A stretch of DNA of 64,000 nt, from the NCBI RefSeq assembly GCF_013248975.1, contig NZ_JABRWH010000001.1, forward strand, positions 4,794,001-4,858,000, written 5' to 3'. The notes below the pieces were generated by a model. That model was not told the origin of the DNA. It worked only from the letters and a program-made list of their open reading frames with translations, and searched no databases. The translations under genes and the position numbers were made by a program. The DNA comes from Neobacillus endophyticus (GTDB lineage Bacteria > Bacillota > Bacilli > Bacillales > Cytobacillaceae). This document shows, piece after piece, positions 24,447 through 33,016 of the stretch; the stretch's first letter is position 1, and each line of letters opens with the position of its first letter.

Positions 24447-24766
24447 TTACAGCACCCCTTTTTTCTTAAGTTCGAAAGAGCAAATACCCTTTCATTAGCT
24501 TAATTTGTGCAGATTTGAATGGAATATAATTAGATAATTTCAAGCAGAACTGTTATTTTGTTGAAGGATTGCCTCCAAATGCTTCGTACAATTTTTCTTA
24601 GAAAACAACAAATGGGTTAATACCATTATTCATATGAATCCTACATGTGTAATTAGATTGGACTTAGTCATATTAAAATGATCCTTTTTTTAAGAACTAA
24701 TATGGAATCAAGAACCACTCAGGTACTCCCGTCATAAGATGCAAAAAAGGTATGAGGTGGTGCCCA

Positions 24767-25480
24767 ATGGGAGGTTTAACATATATTGACTTCTTAGCAA
24801 AGTTTGGTGTTGGAGGTGCCCATCCTGGGGGAATACTGTTAACAAAAAGTATGCTTACACAAGAAAATATTAAACCAGGAGCCACAATTTTGGATGCAGG
24901 ATGCGGTACAGGTCAAACAGCAGCCTACCTGTCACAACACTTTCAAGCGAATGTAGTGGGAATTGAGCTAAATCCTATCATGGTAGAAAAAGCCAGAAGT
25001 CGATTCCAAAGTTTGCAGCTTCCTGTGCAGCTAGTCCAAGGTTCAATAGAAAACATCCCTTTCCCAGACAATACATTCGATTTTATTTTATGTGAATCAG
25101 TATTAGCTTTCGTAAATAAACCCATTGCATTAAATGAGTTCTATCGGGTATTAAAAAATAATGGACGATTAATTGCAAATGAAATGACCATAAATTCCAA
25201 GCTAAGTCAAAGCGATGAGGAAGAAATCAAAGAATTTTACGCCATTGATTCTTTATTACTTGAAGAAGATTGGAAACGTTTATTGACTGATTCTGGATTT
25301 CAAAACATAGAAATCAATGCACCATATATGGATCTTCTCCAAGGAAGTCCTTCACAGGAATTTAATTTCTCGCAAAATTTTGAACCAGAGCTTTTTAGTA
25401 TTTTGAACCAGCATGGCAATATGCTTGTAAAGTATCATGATACTTTAAGCCACAGAGCCATTACTTGTACAAAACCGTGA
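24767..25480 (+). CDS. class I SAM-dependent methyltransferase
   Basis: A 237-residue Rossmann-fold methyltransferase: motif I ILDAGCGTGQTAAYL (about 40), IELNPIMVEKA, motif post-II GSIENIPFPDNTFDFILCESVLAF and RVLKNNGRLIANEMT. The N terminus (MGGLTYIDFLAKFGVGGAHPGG) resembles ubiquinone/UbiE-like small-molecule methyltransferases. ATG 24767 has AGGTGG at good distance; an ATG five codons upstream is less favoured. No neighbours suggest the substrate. Confidence 0.82.
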   Translation: MGGLTYIDFLAKFGVGGAHPGGILLTKSMLTQENIKPGATILDAGCGTGQTAAYLSQHFQANVVGIELNPIMVEKARSRFQSLQLPVQLVQGSIENIPFPDNTFDFILCESVLAFVNKPIALNEFYRVLKNNGRLIANEMTINSKLSQSDEEEIKEFYAIDSLLLEEDWKRLLTDSGFQNIEINAPYMDLLQGSPSQEFNFSQNFEPELFSILNQHGNMLVKYHDTLSHRAITCTKP

Positions 25481-25601
25481 TTTAAGAAAATAAAACAGTT
25501 TTGAAATATAAAAAAAGGGACAAGATTAGGTTACTAACCCTTGCAACACTATTCCGACTTTCATAGTTTATAGCAAGTACACATACAAAGGAGCAGTCGG
25601 A

Positions 25602-25844
25602 ATGGAACTGAATTATGAGAGTGCACAGAGACTAAAAGGAGAAATCATTAAATATAAAAATAACGAAGGTATATGGGTAATTGGGAGAGTGGTAAAAGTA
25701 AGGAAAGATGGCCTTGAGATAGAGGAATTGAAAGCTTCAATCCCAAGTGATGGCCATGGGTTTGGCTTCTGGGGACCTTGTTGGGGACCACCTGCTTTCA
25801 TTCCATTTGTGGCATTTGGTGTTGCCTTCCCATTCTTCTGGTAA
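25602..25844 (+). CDS. small protein with Gly/Pro/aromatic tail, 80 aa
   Basis: Residues 1-50 look like a compact beta-rich domain (KGEIIKYKNNEGIWVIGRVVKVRKDGLEIEEL). The last 27 are Gly-, Pro-, Trp- and Phe-rich (FGFWGPCWGPP ... FGVAFPFFW), hydrophobic but proline-broken. This tail is typical of small Bacillus surface or spore-coat proteins (inference). AAAGGAG precedes the ATG and a strong terminator follows. Confidence 0.65.
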   Translation: MELNYESAQRLKGEIIKYKNNEGIWVIGRVVKVRKDGLEIEELKASIPSDGHGFGFWGPCWGPPAFIPFVAFGVAFPFFW

Positions 25845-25874
25845 AGCAAGTATGAATTTCATACTTGCTTTTTT
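25844..25874 (+). terminator. terminator
   Basis: AAGCAAGTATG, AATTT loop, CATACTTGCTT then TTTTTC: a perfect 11-bp stem overlapping the stop of the preceding gene. Confidence 0.9.
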
Positions 25875-25955
25875 CATGAATTAAAGTCACTTGTCTTTCA
25901 TGTATATTCTTCACTTTTGGTTAAAAAATAAAAATGTGAAAGGACTGATGAAAAC

Positions 25956-26210
25956 ATGGACAAAACTTTAGGCTATCTTCGTGAAACTTTATCAAATTAC
26001 ACGGACGAGCACCATTCAATTGCTAAGCAGCTATACCATAAACTGACAGGTGGTCATTACAAAACCGAGGAAGCCTTTGTCAGGCAATTAAGCCAAAAGG
26101 AAATTGGTTTTCTCAATCAGATACTTCAAAATGAAATACAATACGCGAAACAAGAACAAGACGAAAAGAGAGCTTATGAACTAAATGAAGTATACGAATT
26201 GTTATTTTAA
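25956..26210 (+). CDS. csgA: CsgA-like sigma-G-dependent sporulation protein
   Basis: The 84-residue protein begins MDKTLGYLRETLSNY and ends YAKQEQDEKRAYELNEVYELLF, which matches what I know of Bacillus CsgA, a small acid-soluble spore protein made in the forespore under sigma-G. The fold is predicted all-helical. TGAATT and CATGTAT elements about 57 bases upstream of the ATG loosely resemble a sigma-G promoter. AAAGGA is upstream of the start. Confidence 0.7.
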   Translation: MDKTLGYLRETLSNYTDEHHSIAKQLYHKLTGGHYKTEEAFVRQLSQKEIGFLNQILQNEIQYAKQEQDEKRAYELNEVYELLF

Positions 26211-26268
26211 TAATTGGCTTTGTCAAATTGACAGTTTATTTTCCTGCCGATTTTAACAAAGCTAATAA

Positions 26269-26305
26269 AAAAGATGGCGTTTAAAAATTGCCATCTTCTT
26301 ATTTT
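26269..26305. terminator. bidirectional terminator
   Basis: AAGATGGC / GCCATCTT stem with T-rich tails on both strands, between convergent csgA and the ribbon-helix-helix gene. Confidence 0.8.
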
Positions 26306-26450
26306 ATGTGTCAATATTCCCACCATTATTTCCTAGGTAAGCGCAAAGTCTGACAAAAGACGATCCTAAAAGGAGTATTTTTCCCTAGTTTACGACAAAA
26401 AAACATAATATTTGCTTGTTTTTATTTTTAACGGCGAGAAAACCAGGTAA

Positions 26451-26624
26451 TTATTTCTCCTGATTATTTCCGGTATTTCTTAAACGTCCTGCCTCTTTTA
26501 AAGCCTTTTTTATAATTAATTCCATTTGCGCATTCACACTGCGAAACTCATCTTCTGCCCATTTTTCCACAGCATCGTATATTTGCGGATCAATACGAAG
26601 TAAAAATCGCTTTTTATCTGCCAC
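26451..26624 (-). CDS. small ribbon-helix-helix (Arc-type) DNA-binding protein, 57 aa
   Basis: GTG at 26624 with AAGGTG seven bases upstream, the RBS overlapping the stop of the SPFH gene. The sequence KKRFLLRIDPQIYDAVEKWAEDEFRSVNAQMELIIKKALKEAG is the Arc/RHH signature: one beta strand and two helices. Such proteins bind DNA as dimers. In Bacillus this small gene usually follows the SPFH gene, so the two form a conserved unit. Too short for a standard ORF cutoff. Confidence 0.75.
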   Translation of the reverse strand: MADKKRFLLRIDPQIYDAVEKWAEDEFRSVNAQMELIIKKALKEAGRLRNTGNNQEK

Positions 26625-26635
26625 AAGACCACACC

Positions 26636-27502
26636 TTAATAAATGGTTCCATTATTGATGACTGGCTGAGTCCCCTTATCTGAAACTAGTGCCACCATTA
26701 GATTATTTACCATTTGTGCCTTTTTTTCTTCATCCAATTCAACCACACCCTCACTGCTCAATTGATCAATTGCAGATTTCACCATTGAAACTGCACCATC
26801 AACGATCACTTTCCTGGCAGCCAATACTGCCTTTGCTTGTTGCCGTTGCAGCATGGCATGAGCAATTTCACTGGAATAGGCTAAATGCATGATTCTTGCT
26901 TCGATAATTTCCACCCCTGCAAAAACCAGTCTCTTCTGCAGATCCTTTGTCAGTTCTTCGGCAACTTCATCAGAATGTTGCCTAAGAGAAATCTCATAAT
27001 CATTATTGAAATTATCATATGGATATTGACTTGCAATATGGCGAAGGCCAGTTTCACTCTGTGTGTGAACAAATGTTTTATAATCTTCTACACCAAATAC
27101 AGCTTTTGCACTATCAGAAACTTTGTAAACAACAACTGCGGCAATTTCAATTGGATTACCTTCCAAATCATTGACTTTAAGCTTATCACTATTAAAATTG
27201 ATGACCCTAAGCGAAACTGTTTTTCTAACCGTCAGCGGTATGGTCAGCCAAAATCCTTCTTGTTTAATTACTCCAAGATAACTTCCAAATAACGTAAACA
27301 CCTTTGCTTGGGTTGGTTGAACGATCGTAAAACCCGATAAAATTAAAATGGTAATCAATGCACATAAAATAGCGGCTATAAACAATGTAATACTGTCGCT
27401 ACGTGAAAATTGGCTAAAACAGACTAGGGTAAGAATGGCAAAAAACAAGAAAAGTATTACTCCTAAAAAACCATTTATTTTGCCTATATCTTTCTCCTTC
27501 AT
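26636..27502 (-). CDS. SPFH (band 7/flotillin-like) domain protein
   Basis: From ATG 27502 the protein is 288 residues: two hydrophobic N-terminal segments (about 10-60), then the SPFH domain (GFTIVQPTQAKVFTLFGSYLGVIKQEGF ... YEISLRQHSDEVAEELTKDLQKRL) and a helical, alanine-rich tail (MLQRQQAKAVLAARKVIVDGAV). SPFH proteins form membrane-bound oligomeric assemblies linked to membrane order and proteases. Co-transcribed with the RHH gene. Confidence 0.85.
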   Translation of the reverse strand: MKEKDIGKINGFLGVILFLFFAILTLVCFSQFSRSDSITLFIAAILCALITILILSGFTIVQPTQAKVFTLFGSYLGVIKQEGFWLTIPLTVRKTVSLRVINFNSDKLKVNDLEGNPIEIAAVVVYKVSDSAKAVFGVEDYKTFVHTQSETGLRHIASQYPYDNFNNDYEISLRQHSDEVAEELTKDLQKRLVFAGVEIIEARIMHLAYSSEIAHAMLQRQQAKAVLAARKVIVDGAVSMVKSAIDQLSSEGVVELDEEKKAQMVNNLMVALVSDKGTQPVINNGTIY

Positions 27503-27582
27503 TCCAACCACTCCCTATTTTTTACTTACCATCTTTCACCATCATGATATCAGTTTAATATCAAAAAAGATAGTAATAAATG

Positions 27583-27613
27583 GAAAAATAAAAAGGGGCT
27601 GAATTCAGCCCAC
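27583..27613 (-). terminator. terminator of the second YitT gene
   Basis: GGGCTGAATTCAGCCC dyad followed on the minus strand by CTTTTTATTTTT, just past the stop codon. Confidence 0.75.
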
Positions 27614-27615
27614 TT

Positions 27616-28533
27616 CTAGTGTATATCCCTTTTCTTAAATCTTCCGCCTCTGACTTCAGCAATATCTGCAACCGCTAAAAAAGCATTGGAATCTTTTTCT
27701 GTGACAATTTCTTTTAATTTCGCTTCTTCCAAGCGATTGACTACACAGAAAATGACTTTTTTATGATCACCGGAAAATGCTCCTTCTCCATTTAAATAGG
27801 TCACTCCACGGCCAAGTCGATCCATGATTGCAACGCCAATTTCTTCAGCATAATCGCTGATAATCCATACCGATTTTGATTCATCAAGGCCAGTGATGGT
27901 GATGTCAATGGTTTTAAAGGCTACGAAATAGGCTATTAAAGAATACATTGCCCGATCCCAAGTAAAAACGAATCCTGCACTCCCTAAAATAAAGAGATTA
28001 AAAAACATAATAATTTCGCCCACTGAAAACGGGAGTTTATTGTTAAAGAGAATGGCCAGTATCTCAGTGCCATCTAACGAGCCGCCATAGCGAATTACTA
28101 TGCCAACTCCCATCCCGAGGACGACTCCTCCAAATACGGTTGCCAGGAGAATATCTTGGGTAAATGCAGGAACAGGGTGGAGTAATGTTGTGGCAATGGA
28201 AAGTACAATAATTCCATAAAGAGTAGAAACAGCGAAGGTTTTTCCGATTTGCTTATAACCAATAAAGAAAAATGGGAGATTAAACAGAAATAGAAAAATA
28301 CCAAGTTTCCAACCGGTAATATAGGAAAGCATGATGGAAATTCCTGTGATTCCTCCATCAATAACCTTGTTGGGTACAAGAAATATTTCCAGCCCTACTG
28401 CCATTAGTGTTGCCCCAAGTGTAATAAGCAAAATTCTTTGTAAAATCTTTTTCTTCGTGAGCCTGCGGTGTTGAATCTTTTCTATTATGATTTCTTGTTG
28501 TTCCATTAGCGTTAAATCCTGTGTTTCTGACAT
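27616..28533 (-). CDS. YitT family membrane protein with DUF2179
   Basis: A 305-residue member of the long form: a polar N terminus (1-28), five to six membrane segments with VPNKVIDGGITGISIMLSY and GIVIRYGGSLDGTEILAILF, and a soluble C-terminal DUF2179 domain (about 225-300: GRGVTYLNGEGAFSGDHKKVIFCVVNR). The soluble domain probably binds a ligand. Function unknown. It is one of three YitT paralogues in this window. Confidence 0.88.
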   Translation of the reverse strand: MSETQDLTLMEQQEIIIEKIQHRRLTKKKILQRILLITLGATLMAVGLEIFLVPNKVIDGGITGISIMLSYITGWKLGIFLFLFNLPFFFIGYKQIGKTFAVSTLYGIIVLSIATTLLHPVPAFTQDILLATVFGGVVLGMGVGIVIRYGGSLDGTEILAILFNNKLPFSVGEIIMFFNLFILGSAGFVFTWDRAMYSLIAYFVAFKTIDITITGLDESKSVWIISDYAEEIGVAIMDRLGRGVTYLNGEGAFSGDHKKVIFCVVNRLEEAKLKEIVTEKDSNAFLAVADIAEVRGGRFKKRDIH

Positions 28534-28664
28534 TCACTTGCCCCTCTCATGTACAGTTTCTTATTTATAGGATAACGAAAATGTTTATGAAATTGTAATA
28601 AAATGCTCTCTTTCTTTTCATTGTCTTTGTAAAGTCCAATACGTTACAAAGATTTTTTATGTAT

Positions 28665-28698
28665 CCATTAAAATAAAGAAACTGCCCAGAAAAGGCAG
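28665..28698 (-). terminator. terminator of the 51-aa gene
   Basis: CTGCC / GGCAG stem followed by TTTCTTTATTTTAATG on the minus strand. Confidence 0.6.
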
Positions 28699-28705
28699 CG
28701 GCATT

Positions 28706-28861
28706 TTAACTTGGCCCCACTTCATCATATGAAAGTGTGGTAACACTTGTATATTCACCTTTTTCTATTTCCTTTTCGTTTGCACTTTGTTCTAGTTCTA
28801 CTTGATCATCCATTCCTGGCGCTATGGTCGGTATATTTTTTTGTGTTTCATTTCTTTTCAT
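28706..28861 (-). CDS. small acidic hypothetical protein, 51 aa
   Basis: ATG 28861 with a GGGGTGG ribosome site opens a 51-codon frame: a basic start (MKRNETQKNIP), an acidic middle and a conserved-looking C terminus YTSVTTLSYDEVGPS. It is unstructured in appearance. Similar short Bacillus proteins exist, but I cannot name them. It lies just downstream of the large RNA locus in the same direction, but the RNA has its own terminator. Confidence 0.55.
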   Translation of the reverse strand: MKRNETQKNIPTIAPGMDDQVELEQSANEKEIEKGEYTSVTTLSYDEVGPS

Positions 28862-29019
28862 GATAACTTCCACCCCTTTCGGTGACTATTTTTTCTCATT
28901 TACCAATAAAATATTCGTATTTTTGTTAAGTGTCGATATTTTTATCTTGGTTGTCACCCCCCTCTTTTTCCCATTACTTGAGTAACGAAACAGAGTGCAA
29001 ATAATACCTAACGAATAAA

Positions 29020-29052
29020 CAAAAAAAGGCTGCTTCATTATAGAAGCAACCT
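29020..29052 (-). terminator. terminator of the large noncoding RNA
   Basis: AGG-TGCTTC / GAAGCA-CCT stem with a six-base loop, followed on the minus strand by CTTTTTTTG. It lies eight bases beyond the 3' arm of the RNA closing helix. Confidence 0.8.
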
Positions 29053-29587
29053 CTTTTTGTTTTAACATCTTAGGAGACCCAACCATGACATCAGCTAATT
29101 AGATTCGCAATACCTATTCCTCTTTAGTCATTACTGATCTAAAGTGAAACTTGGAAAAATCAACCGATGTGTGTTAGTTCCGTTGAAGGAATTAATTCAC
29201 ATAATTTGATGGAATTCAAATTCCTTTAGACACCTAATTCTCGGTACGATCACCGAGTGAGACTCACATACCTCTATTCGAAAACGGCTCCCATTACAAT
29301 TTAGGTTTGGGTTCTAATAAGAATAATCTTATTGACAAAACTTTAACTTTTTCTGCATATTAGAAAGCAATCCTTCTTCTAATAAGTTCTTAAATTAATC
29401 TTCATGGAATGAAGATTAATTGGCAAGAAGCCATTAAAGATTTGTACCCAACCTTCATGCATTTCATAGGAACTATTTCCAAATAACTGCAAAAGATTTA
29501 ACCTAACAACCTTACAATTCGTTCACAAACGGAACGAACACGGTATGGTTGAGTCTCCTAAGATGTTAAAATTTGTATTTCCCTTAC
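29021..29587 (-). ncRNA. candidate large structured noncoding RNA, about 567 nt
   Basis: No plausible protein is encoded in 28862-29776. Two 27-base arms (29545-29571 and 29060-29086) are complementary except at one position, which is U.G in the minus-strand RNA but C.A in a plus-strand RNA. The interior (about 460 nt) is dense in hairpins: TTAATCTTCAT/ATGAAGATTAA (29395-29419), CTCGGT/ACCGAG (29240-29257), AATAAGA/TCTTATT (29316-29333), TTAGAA/TTCTAA (29360-29382), TTCGTTC/GAACGAA (29518-29538) and CTTTAG/CTAAAG (29122-29144). An extended -10 promoter precedes it and a terminator ends it. The long closing helix and size recall OLE, ROOL and GOLLD RNAs, but I recognise no family sequence. A MITE with 27-bp inverted ends is the alternative. 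Confidence 0.7.
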
Positions 29588-29593
29588 AATTTC

Positions 29594-29622
29594 ATTATAG
29601 CACGAAAAATTTTAAATAAAAC
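29594..29622 (-). promoter_or_regulatory. extended -10 promoter of the noncoding RNA
   Basis: TGCTATAAT on the minus strand (29602-29594) is a perfect extended -10. The -35 region (TTTTAT/GTTTTA) is weak. The start site would be near 29587, 16 bases before the 5' arm of the closing helix. Confidence 0.6.
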
Positions 29623-29740
29623 TAAATATTTGTGACGTTTATGTGAATTAAAAACCAAAAGGGTTGTTATACTTTTGCTGTAGATTTCTGCCCCACCCAA
29701 CTAGTGAAATAATCAACAACACGCTCTAACATAGCTAAAC

Positions 29741-29774
29741 AAAACAGGGTTCTATTCATTAGAACCCTGTTTTT
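29741..29774. terminator. terminator of the efflux operon
   Basis: AAACAGGGTTCT / AGAACCCTGTTT perfect stem with a seven-base loop and T/A-runs on both sides, just past the MFS stop codon. Confidence 0.85.
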
Positions 29775-29776
29775 AG

Positions 29777-31714
29777 TTATTTTTCACTTACTTTCGCCCG
29801 TTTGATAAAGAACGCCAGAATTAAGGCTACAGCAGCAAAACCTGTTGCAAAAATAAATGCATCATTTATACCGTCAATCGTGGTTTGCTTCATGATTTGA
29901 CTGTAAATCGTAAGGATTGACAGTTCATTTCCTGCCGCTGAAGGCAGATGAGTATAAGATGCTAAGTATTGACCTATTTGAGATATTTTACTTGCTATAA
30001 ATGGGTTTGTACTTGTAACAACATTTTGATACTCTCCGTAATGATAAGTTTGCCTTGTAGACATGATGGTAACTAAAAATGCGGTTCCAATACTTCCGGC
30101 AACTGTTCTGGCCGTATTAGATGCTGCCGTACCATGTGCCGCAAGATGTCGAGGCAACTGATTCAGCCCTTCTGTCATAACAGTCATCATCAAGAAAGAC
30201 ATACCAAACATACGGAAAACATACAGAATTAAGATATGAGAATAAGATACTGACATATCAAGTTTTGAGAATTGCCATGTAGTAATGACCGTAATTAATA
30301 GTCCAATAACAGCAAGCGGTCTGGAGCCGATTTTATCAAATAATTTTCCAGAGATCGGTGACATGATCCCCATCACAATTGCCCCCGGAAGCAATAGAAG
30401 ACCTGATTGCAGGGCAGTATACCCTCTGATGTTTTGTAAATAAATCGGCACCAAAATCATGGCGCCCATCATGGCCATGTTGATAATCATACTAATAATG
30501 GTCGTCAACGCAAAGATGTCATATTTGAAAACTCGAAGGTCAAGCATGGGTTTATCCGTTGTAAGTTCGCGTATAACAAATGCAATTAATGACAAAACCC
30601 CAATTACAAGTGATATTACAACAGTGGCACTCGTCCAGCCATCATTTCCCGCTTCACTGAATCCGTACAAAAGAAATCCAAATCCAATCGTGGAAAAAAT
30701 GAAACCAGGAAAATCAAATTTTCGATTCGATCTTTCGGTAACGTCCTTAAGCCATAAAACGCTAAGGATAATATCTAGTATTCCAATAGGAATTACAACA
30801 TCGAATAGCAATCTCCATGAATAATGAAGTATAAGCCAACCTGATAATGTCGGCCCAACCGCAGGAGCAAATATCATAACAATCCCCATAACTCCCATTG
30901 CCGCGCCGCGTTTTTCAGGAGGATATAAAGCAAAAATAATAGTCATTAACAGCGGCATGATAATTCCTGCGCCAGCTGCCTGAACAACTCGGCCTACCAT
31001 TAGCATGCTGAAGTTGGCCGAAAACGAACAAATGACAGACCCAATCGTGAACAACAACATAGCAGTAATGAATAATCTTCTGGAACCGAACTTCTCAATG
31101 AGGAATGCAGTAATCGGGACGAATATTCCGTTTACAAGCATGTATCCAGTCGATAACCATTGTACGGTATTCGCCGATATACCTAAATCATTCATAATAT
31201 GAGGAATGGCCACATTAAGCAATGTTTGGTTTAAGATCGCTACAAATGCACCAAGCATAACGGCTATCATAATCCTGCCTTTTGAGGACTCCACATCAGC
31301 CGAAGAAAAACGGGAATTTTTAGTCTGTTTCTCTTCTTGTATAGGTTTTACGTCAGCCTCAACGTACTCAAGGGCAGGTGCTGCGATGGCGGATTCTTTA
31401 AGAAGCTCTACTAACGGTTCTTCAAGATCCGCACTTTCGTCTTCTTTATCGATCTGAATTTGTTCAATCACTTCCGACTGTTCGATTTTTTCTGTTTTTT
31501 CTAATGTCGTGGTTTCAGGATTTAATTTTTCATCTAGGACATTTTCATTTCTCGAGTTTTCACTCTTAATGCTATCAATACTTTCCTGTTGATACGGAAA
31601 TTCTGTCCGTCTTCCTCTTTTCGAACGATTCTTTCCCCTTTTTGCAAACAGATAATTTATCAAAATCAGCACCAAAGCACTGAAAATGATATAAACCGTG
31701 ATTAATATTGACAT
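29777..31714 (-). CDS. EmrB/QacA-type (DHA2) MFS drug exporter with unusual N-terminal extension
   Basis: Residues about 150-640 are a 14-segment DHA2 exporter: MIAVMLGAFVAILNQTLLNVAIPHIMNDLG, motif A-like FGSRRLF and motif C-like GPTLSGWLI. Unusually, residues 1-22 form an extra membrane segment followed by a highly charged, Glu-rich linker (about 25-145), making it 645 residues instead of the usual ~480-510. It forms an operon with the HlyD-type adaptor (8-base gap) and the MarR regulator, the Gram-positive version of EmrAB. Substrate unknown. Confidence 0.88.
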   Translation of the reverse strand: MSILITVYIIFSALVLILINYLFAKRGKNRSKRGRRTEFPYQQESIDSIKSENSRNENVLDEKLNPETTTLEKTEKIEQSEVIEQIQIDKEDESADLEEPLVELLKESAIAAPALEYVEADVKPIQEEKQTKNSRFSSADVESSKGRIMIAVMLGAFVAILNQTLLNVAIPHIMNDLGISANTVQWLSTGYMLVNGIFVPITAFLIEKFGSRRLFITAMLLFTIGSVICSFSANFSMLMVGRVVQAAGAGIIMPLLMTIIFALYPPEKRGAAMGVMGIVMIFAPAVGPTLSGWLILHYSWRLLFDVVIPIGILDIILSVLWLKDVTERSNRKFDFPGFIFSTIGFGFLLYGFSEAGNDGWTSATVVISLVIGVLSLIAFVIRELTTDKPMLDLRVFKYDIFALTTIISMIINMAMMGAMILVPIYLQNIRGYTALQSGLLLLPGAIVMGIMSPISGKLFDKIGSRPLAVIGLLITVITTWQFSKLDMSVSYSHILILYVFRMFGMSFLMMTVMTEGLNQLPRHLAAHGTAASNTARTVAGSIGTAFLVTIMSTRQTYHYGEYQNVVTSTNPFIASKISQIGQYLASYTHLPSAAGNELSILTIYSQIMKQTTIDGINDAFIFATGFAAVALILAFFIKRAKVSEK

Positions 31715-31722
31715 CTTATCAC

Positions 31723-32388
31723 CTACTTATGGATTCTCACGGTCACGTTCATACCTGGAACAAGATTTAATCCCTTAGCATCATCAATACTGATTTTTAC
31801 AGGAATTACTTGCGTAACTTTTGTATAGTTACCGCTCGTATTGCTAGTTGGCAATAATGAAAAAGTCCCTGCTGTTGCAAGCCCGATCGTTTCAATTTTC
31901 CCTTTAAGCGTTGTGTTAGGGAATGCATCCACATAAATATCTACATCTTGGTTTGTCGCAATATCATCAATTTTTGTTTCGTCAATATTTGCTGTTACCC
32001 ATAAATTACTAAGATCGTACACTGTAGCTAATGGTGTTCCAGCAGCAACAAAAGAATTTTTCACAGCATTTGATTGAACAACAGTACCGTTAGATGGCAT
32101 TGTGACAGGTATATTAGTTGGTGCAGCTGCTGCTCCAGTTCCAGTACCTGCAGCAAGAACGGTTCCAATTTGTTGATCTTTTGAATAAGAACTTCCCTCT
32201 TTCCCATTCCAATCTGTTAATTTACCTGTTGCAGGAGCGACAATCGAAACCTGCTGACCAGAAATTTGAGCATTGTCCGTGCTTAAATAATTGACAGCGT
32301 TATTGTAATACGCATAAGCACCGAAACCTCCACCCACTAAAACTAATAAAATGATCACATTTAAAATAATCATTTTTCCTAACTTCAT
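31723..32388 (-). CDS. HlyD/EmrA-type efflux adaptor protein
   Basis: A 221-residue adaptor: one N-terminal membrane anchor (6-27), then the lipoyl-like hairpin with SIVAPATGKLTDWNGKEGSSYSKDQ, a short Gly/Ala linker in place of a long coiled coil, and the beta-barrel (LWVTANIDETKIDDI ... VIPVKISIDD). It would link the exporter to the cell-wall side. The coiled coil is nearly absent, as expected where there is no outer membrane. It overlaps the MarR gene stop by one base. Confidence 0.88.
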   Translation of the reverse strand: MKLGKMIILNVIILLVLVGGGFGAYAYYNNAVNYLSTDNAQISGQQVSIVAPATGKLTDWNGKEGSSYSKDQQIGTVLAAGTGTGAAAAPTNIPVTMPSNGTVVQSNAVKNSFVAAGTPLATVYDLSNLWVTANIDETKIDDIATNQDVDIYVDAFPNTTLKGKIETIGLATAGTFSLLPTSNTSGNYTKVTQVIPVKISIDDAKGLNLVPGMNVTVRIHK

Positions 32389-32828
32389 TATTGTTCCTCC
32401 TCGGTATTCATGATTGATAGCACATTTTCATGCAGCTTTAATAATTGCTCGATATTTTCCTTCGGCATATTGAGCAGCTCATTCATTTTCTTGATAAAAA
32501 TTGAATCAGACATAAAATGCTCAAAAATACCCTTCCCTTTGTCCGTCAAATGAATAGACACTGAACGTCGGTTTTCTGGCGGGACGACCCGCACTACGAA
32601 ATCATGCTGAACTAATCGGTCAATCACTCCACTGACTGTACTATTTGTCGACTTTAGTTTTTCAGCTAAATCTCCCAACCCAATATTTGGATTCAACGAA
32701 ATGAGATGAAGTGTTCTAAGTTGAACAACTGTTAGCCCTGCCCGATCTGCATCTTTTTTCAATAATTTATAAATAGCACGATTGATTTCTACGAACGATT
32801 CGAGCACTTCATTATTCAGGGTGTACAT
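32388..32828 (-). CDS. MarR-family regulator of the efflux operon
   Basis: A 146-residue MarR protein (ATG 32828; AGGAGG upstream). The winged helix is seen in GLTVVQLRTLHLISLNPNIGLGDLAEKLKSTNSTVSGVIDRLVQHDFVVRVVPPENRRSVSIHLTDKG-type segments. It is the first gene of the marR-emrA-emrB operon; a 16-bp perfect palindrome 43 bases upstream is its likely operator, so the operon is probably autorepressed and induced by a drug or phenolic ligand. Confidence 0.9.
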   Translation of the reverse strand: MYTLNNEVLESFVEINRAIYKLLKKDADRAGLTVVQLRTLHLISLNPNIGLGDLAEKLKSTNSTVSGVIDRLVQHDFVVRVVPPENRRSVSIHLTDKGKGIFEHFMSDSIFIKKMNELLNMPKENIEQLLKLHENVLSIMNTEEEQ

Positions 32829-32871
32829 TTTAACCTCCTCTTTTTGCAAATCTAATTATTCCTACTAAAAC

Positions 32872-32887
32872 ATTTCGCATGCGAAAT
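32872..32887. promoter_or_regulatory. MarR operator
   Basis: ATTTCGCATGCGAAAT, a perfect 16-bp palindrome upstream of the MarR operon. A half-site ATTTCACG lies at 32944. Confidence 0.7.
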
Positions 32888-32969
32888 ATTCGTTCAATGT
32901 TAGCATTATAAACAGTTATACATTAGTATGTCAACAAAAAAACATTTCACGCTTTATAGATCTTCGAAC

Positions 32970-32998
32970 AAAAAAAGGCTTTCCCTTGAGGAAAACCA
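32970..32998 (-). terminator. terminator of ymaF
   Basis: GGTTTTCC / GGGAAAGCC stem followed by TTTTTTTG on the minus strand, 19 bases past the ymaF stop. Confidence 0.75.
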
Positions 32999-33016
32999 AT
33001 TTGTAATAAAAACTAT

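Noticed and set aside
29060..29571. MITE with 27-bp terminal inverted repeats
   Set aside because: Kept as the alternative, but the strand-consistent G.U pair, promoter, terminator and dense internal hairpins fit an RNA gene better; no target duplication is evident at the ends.
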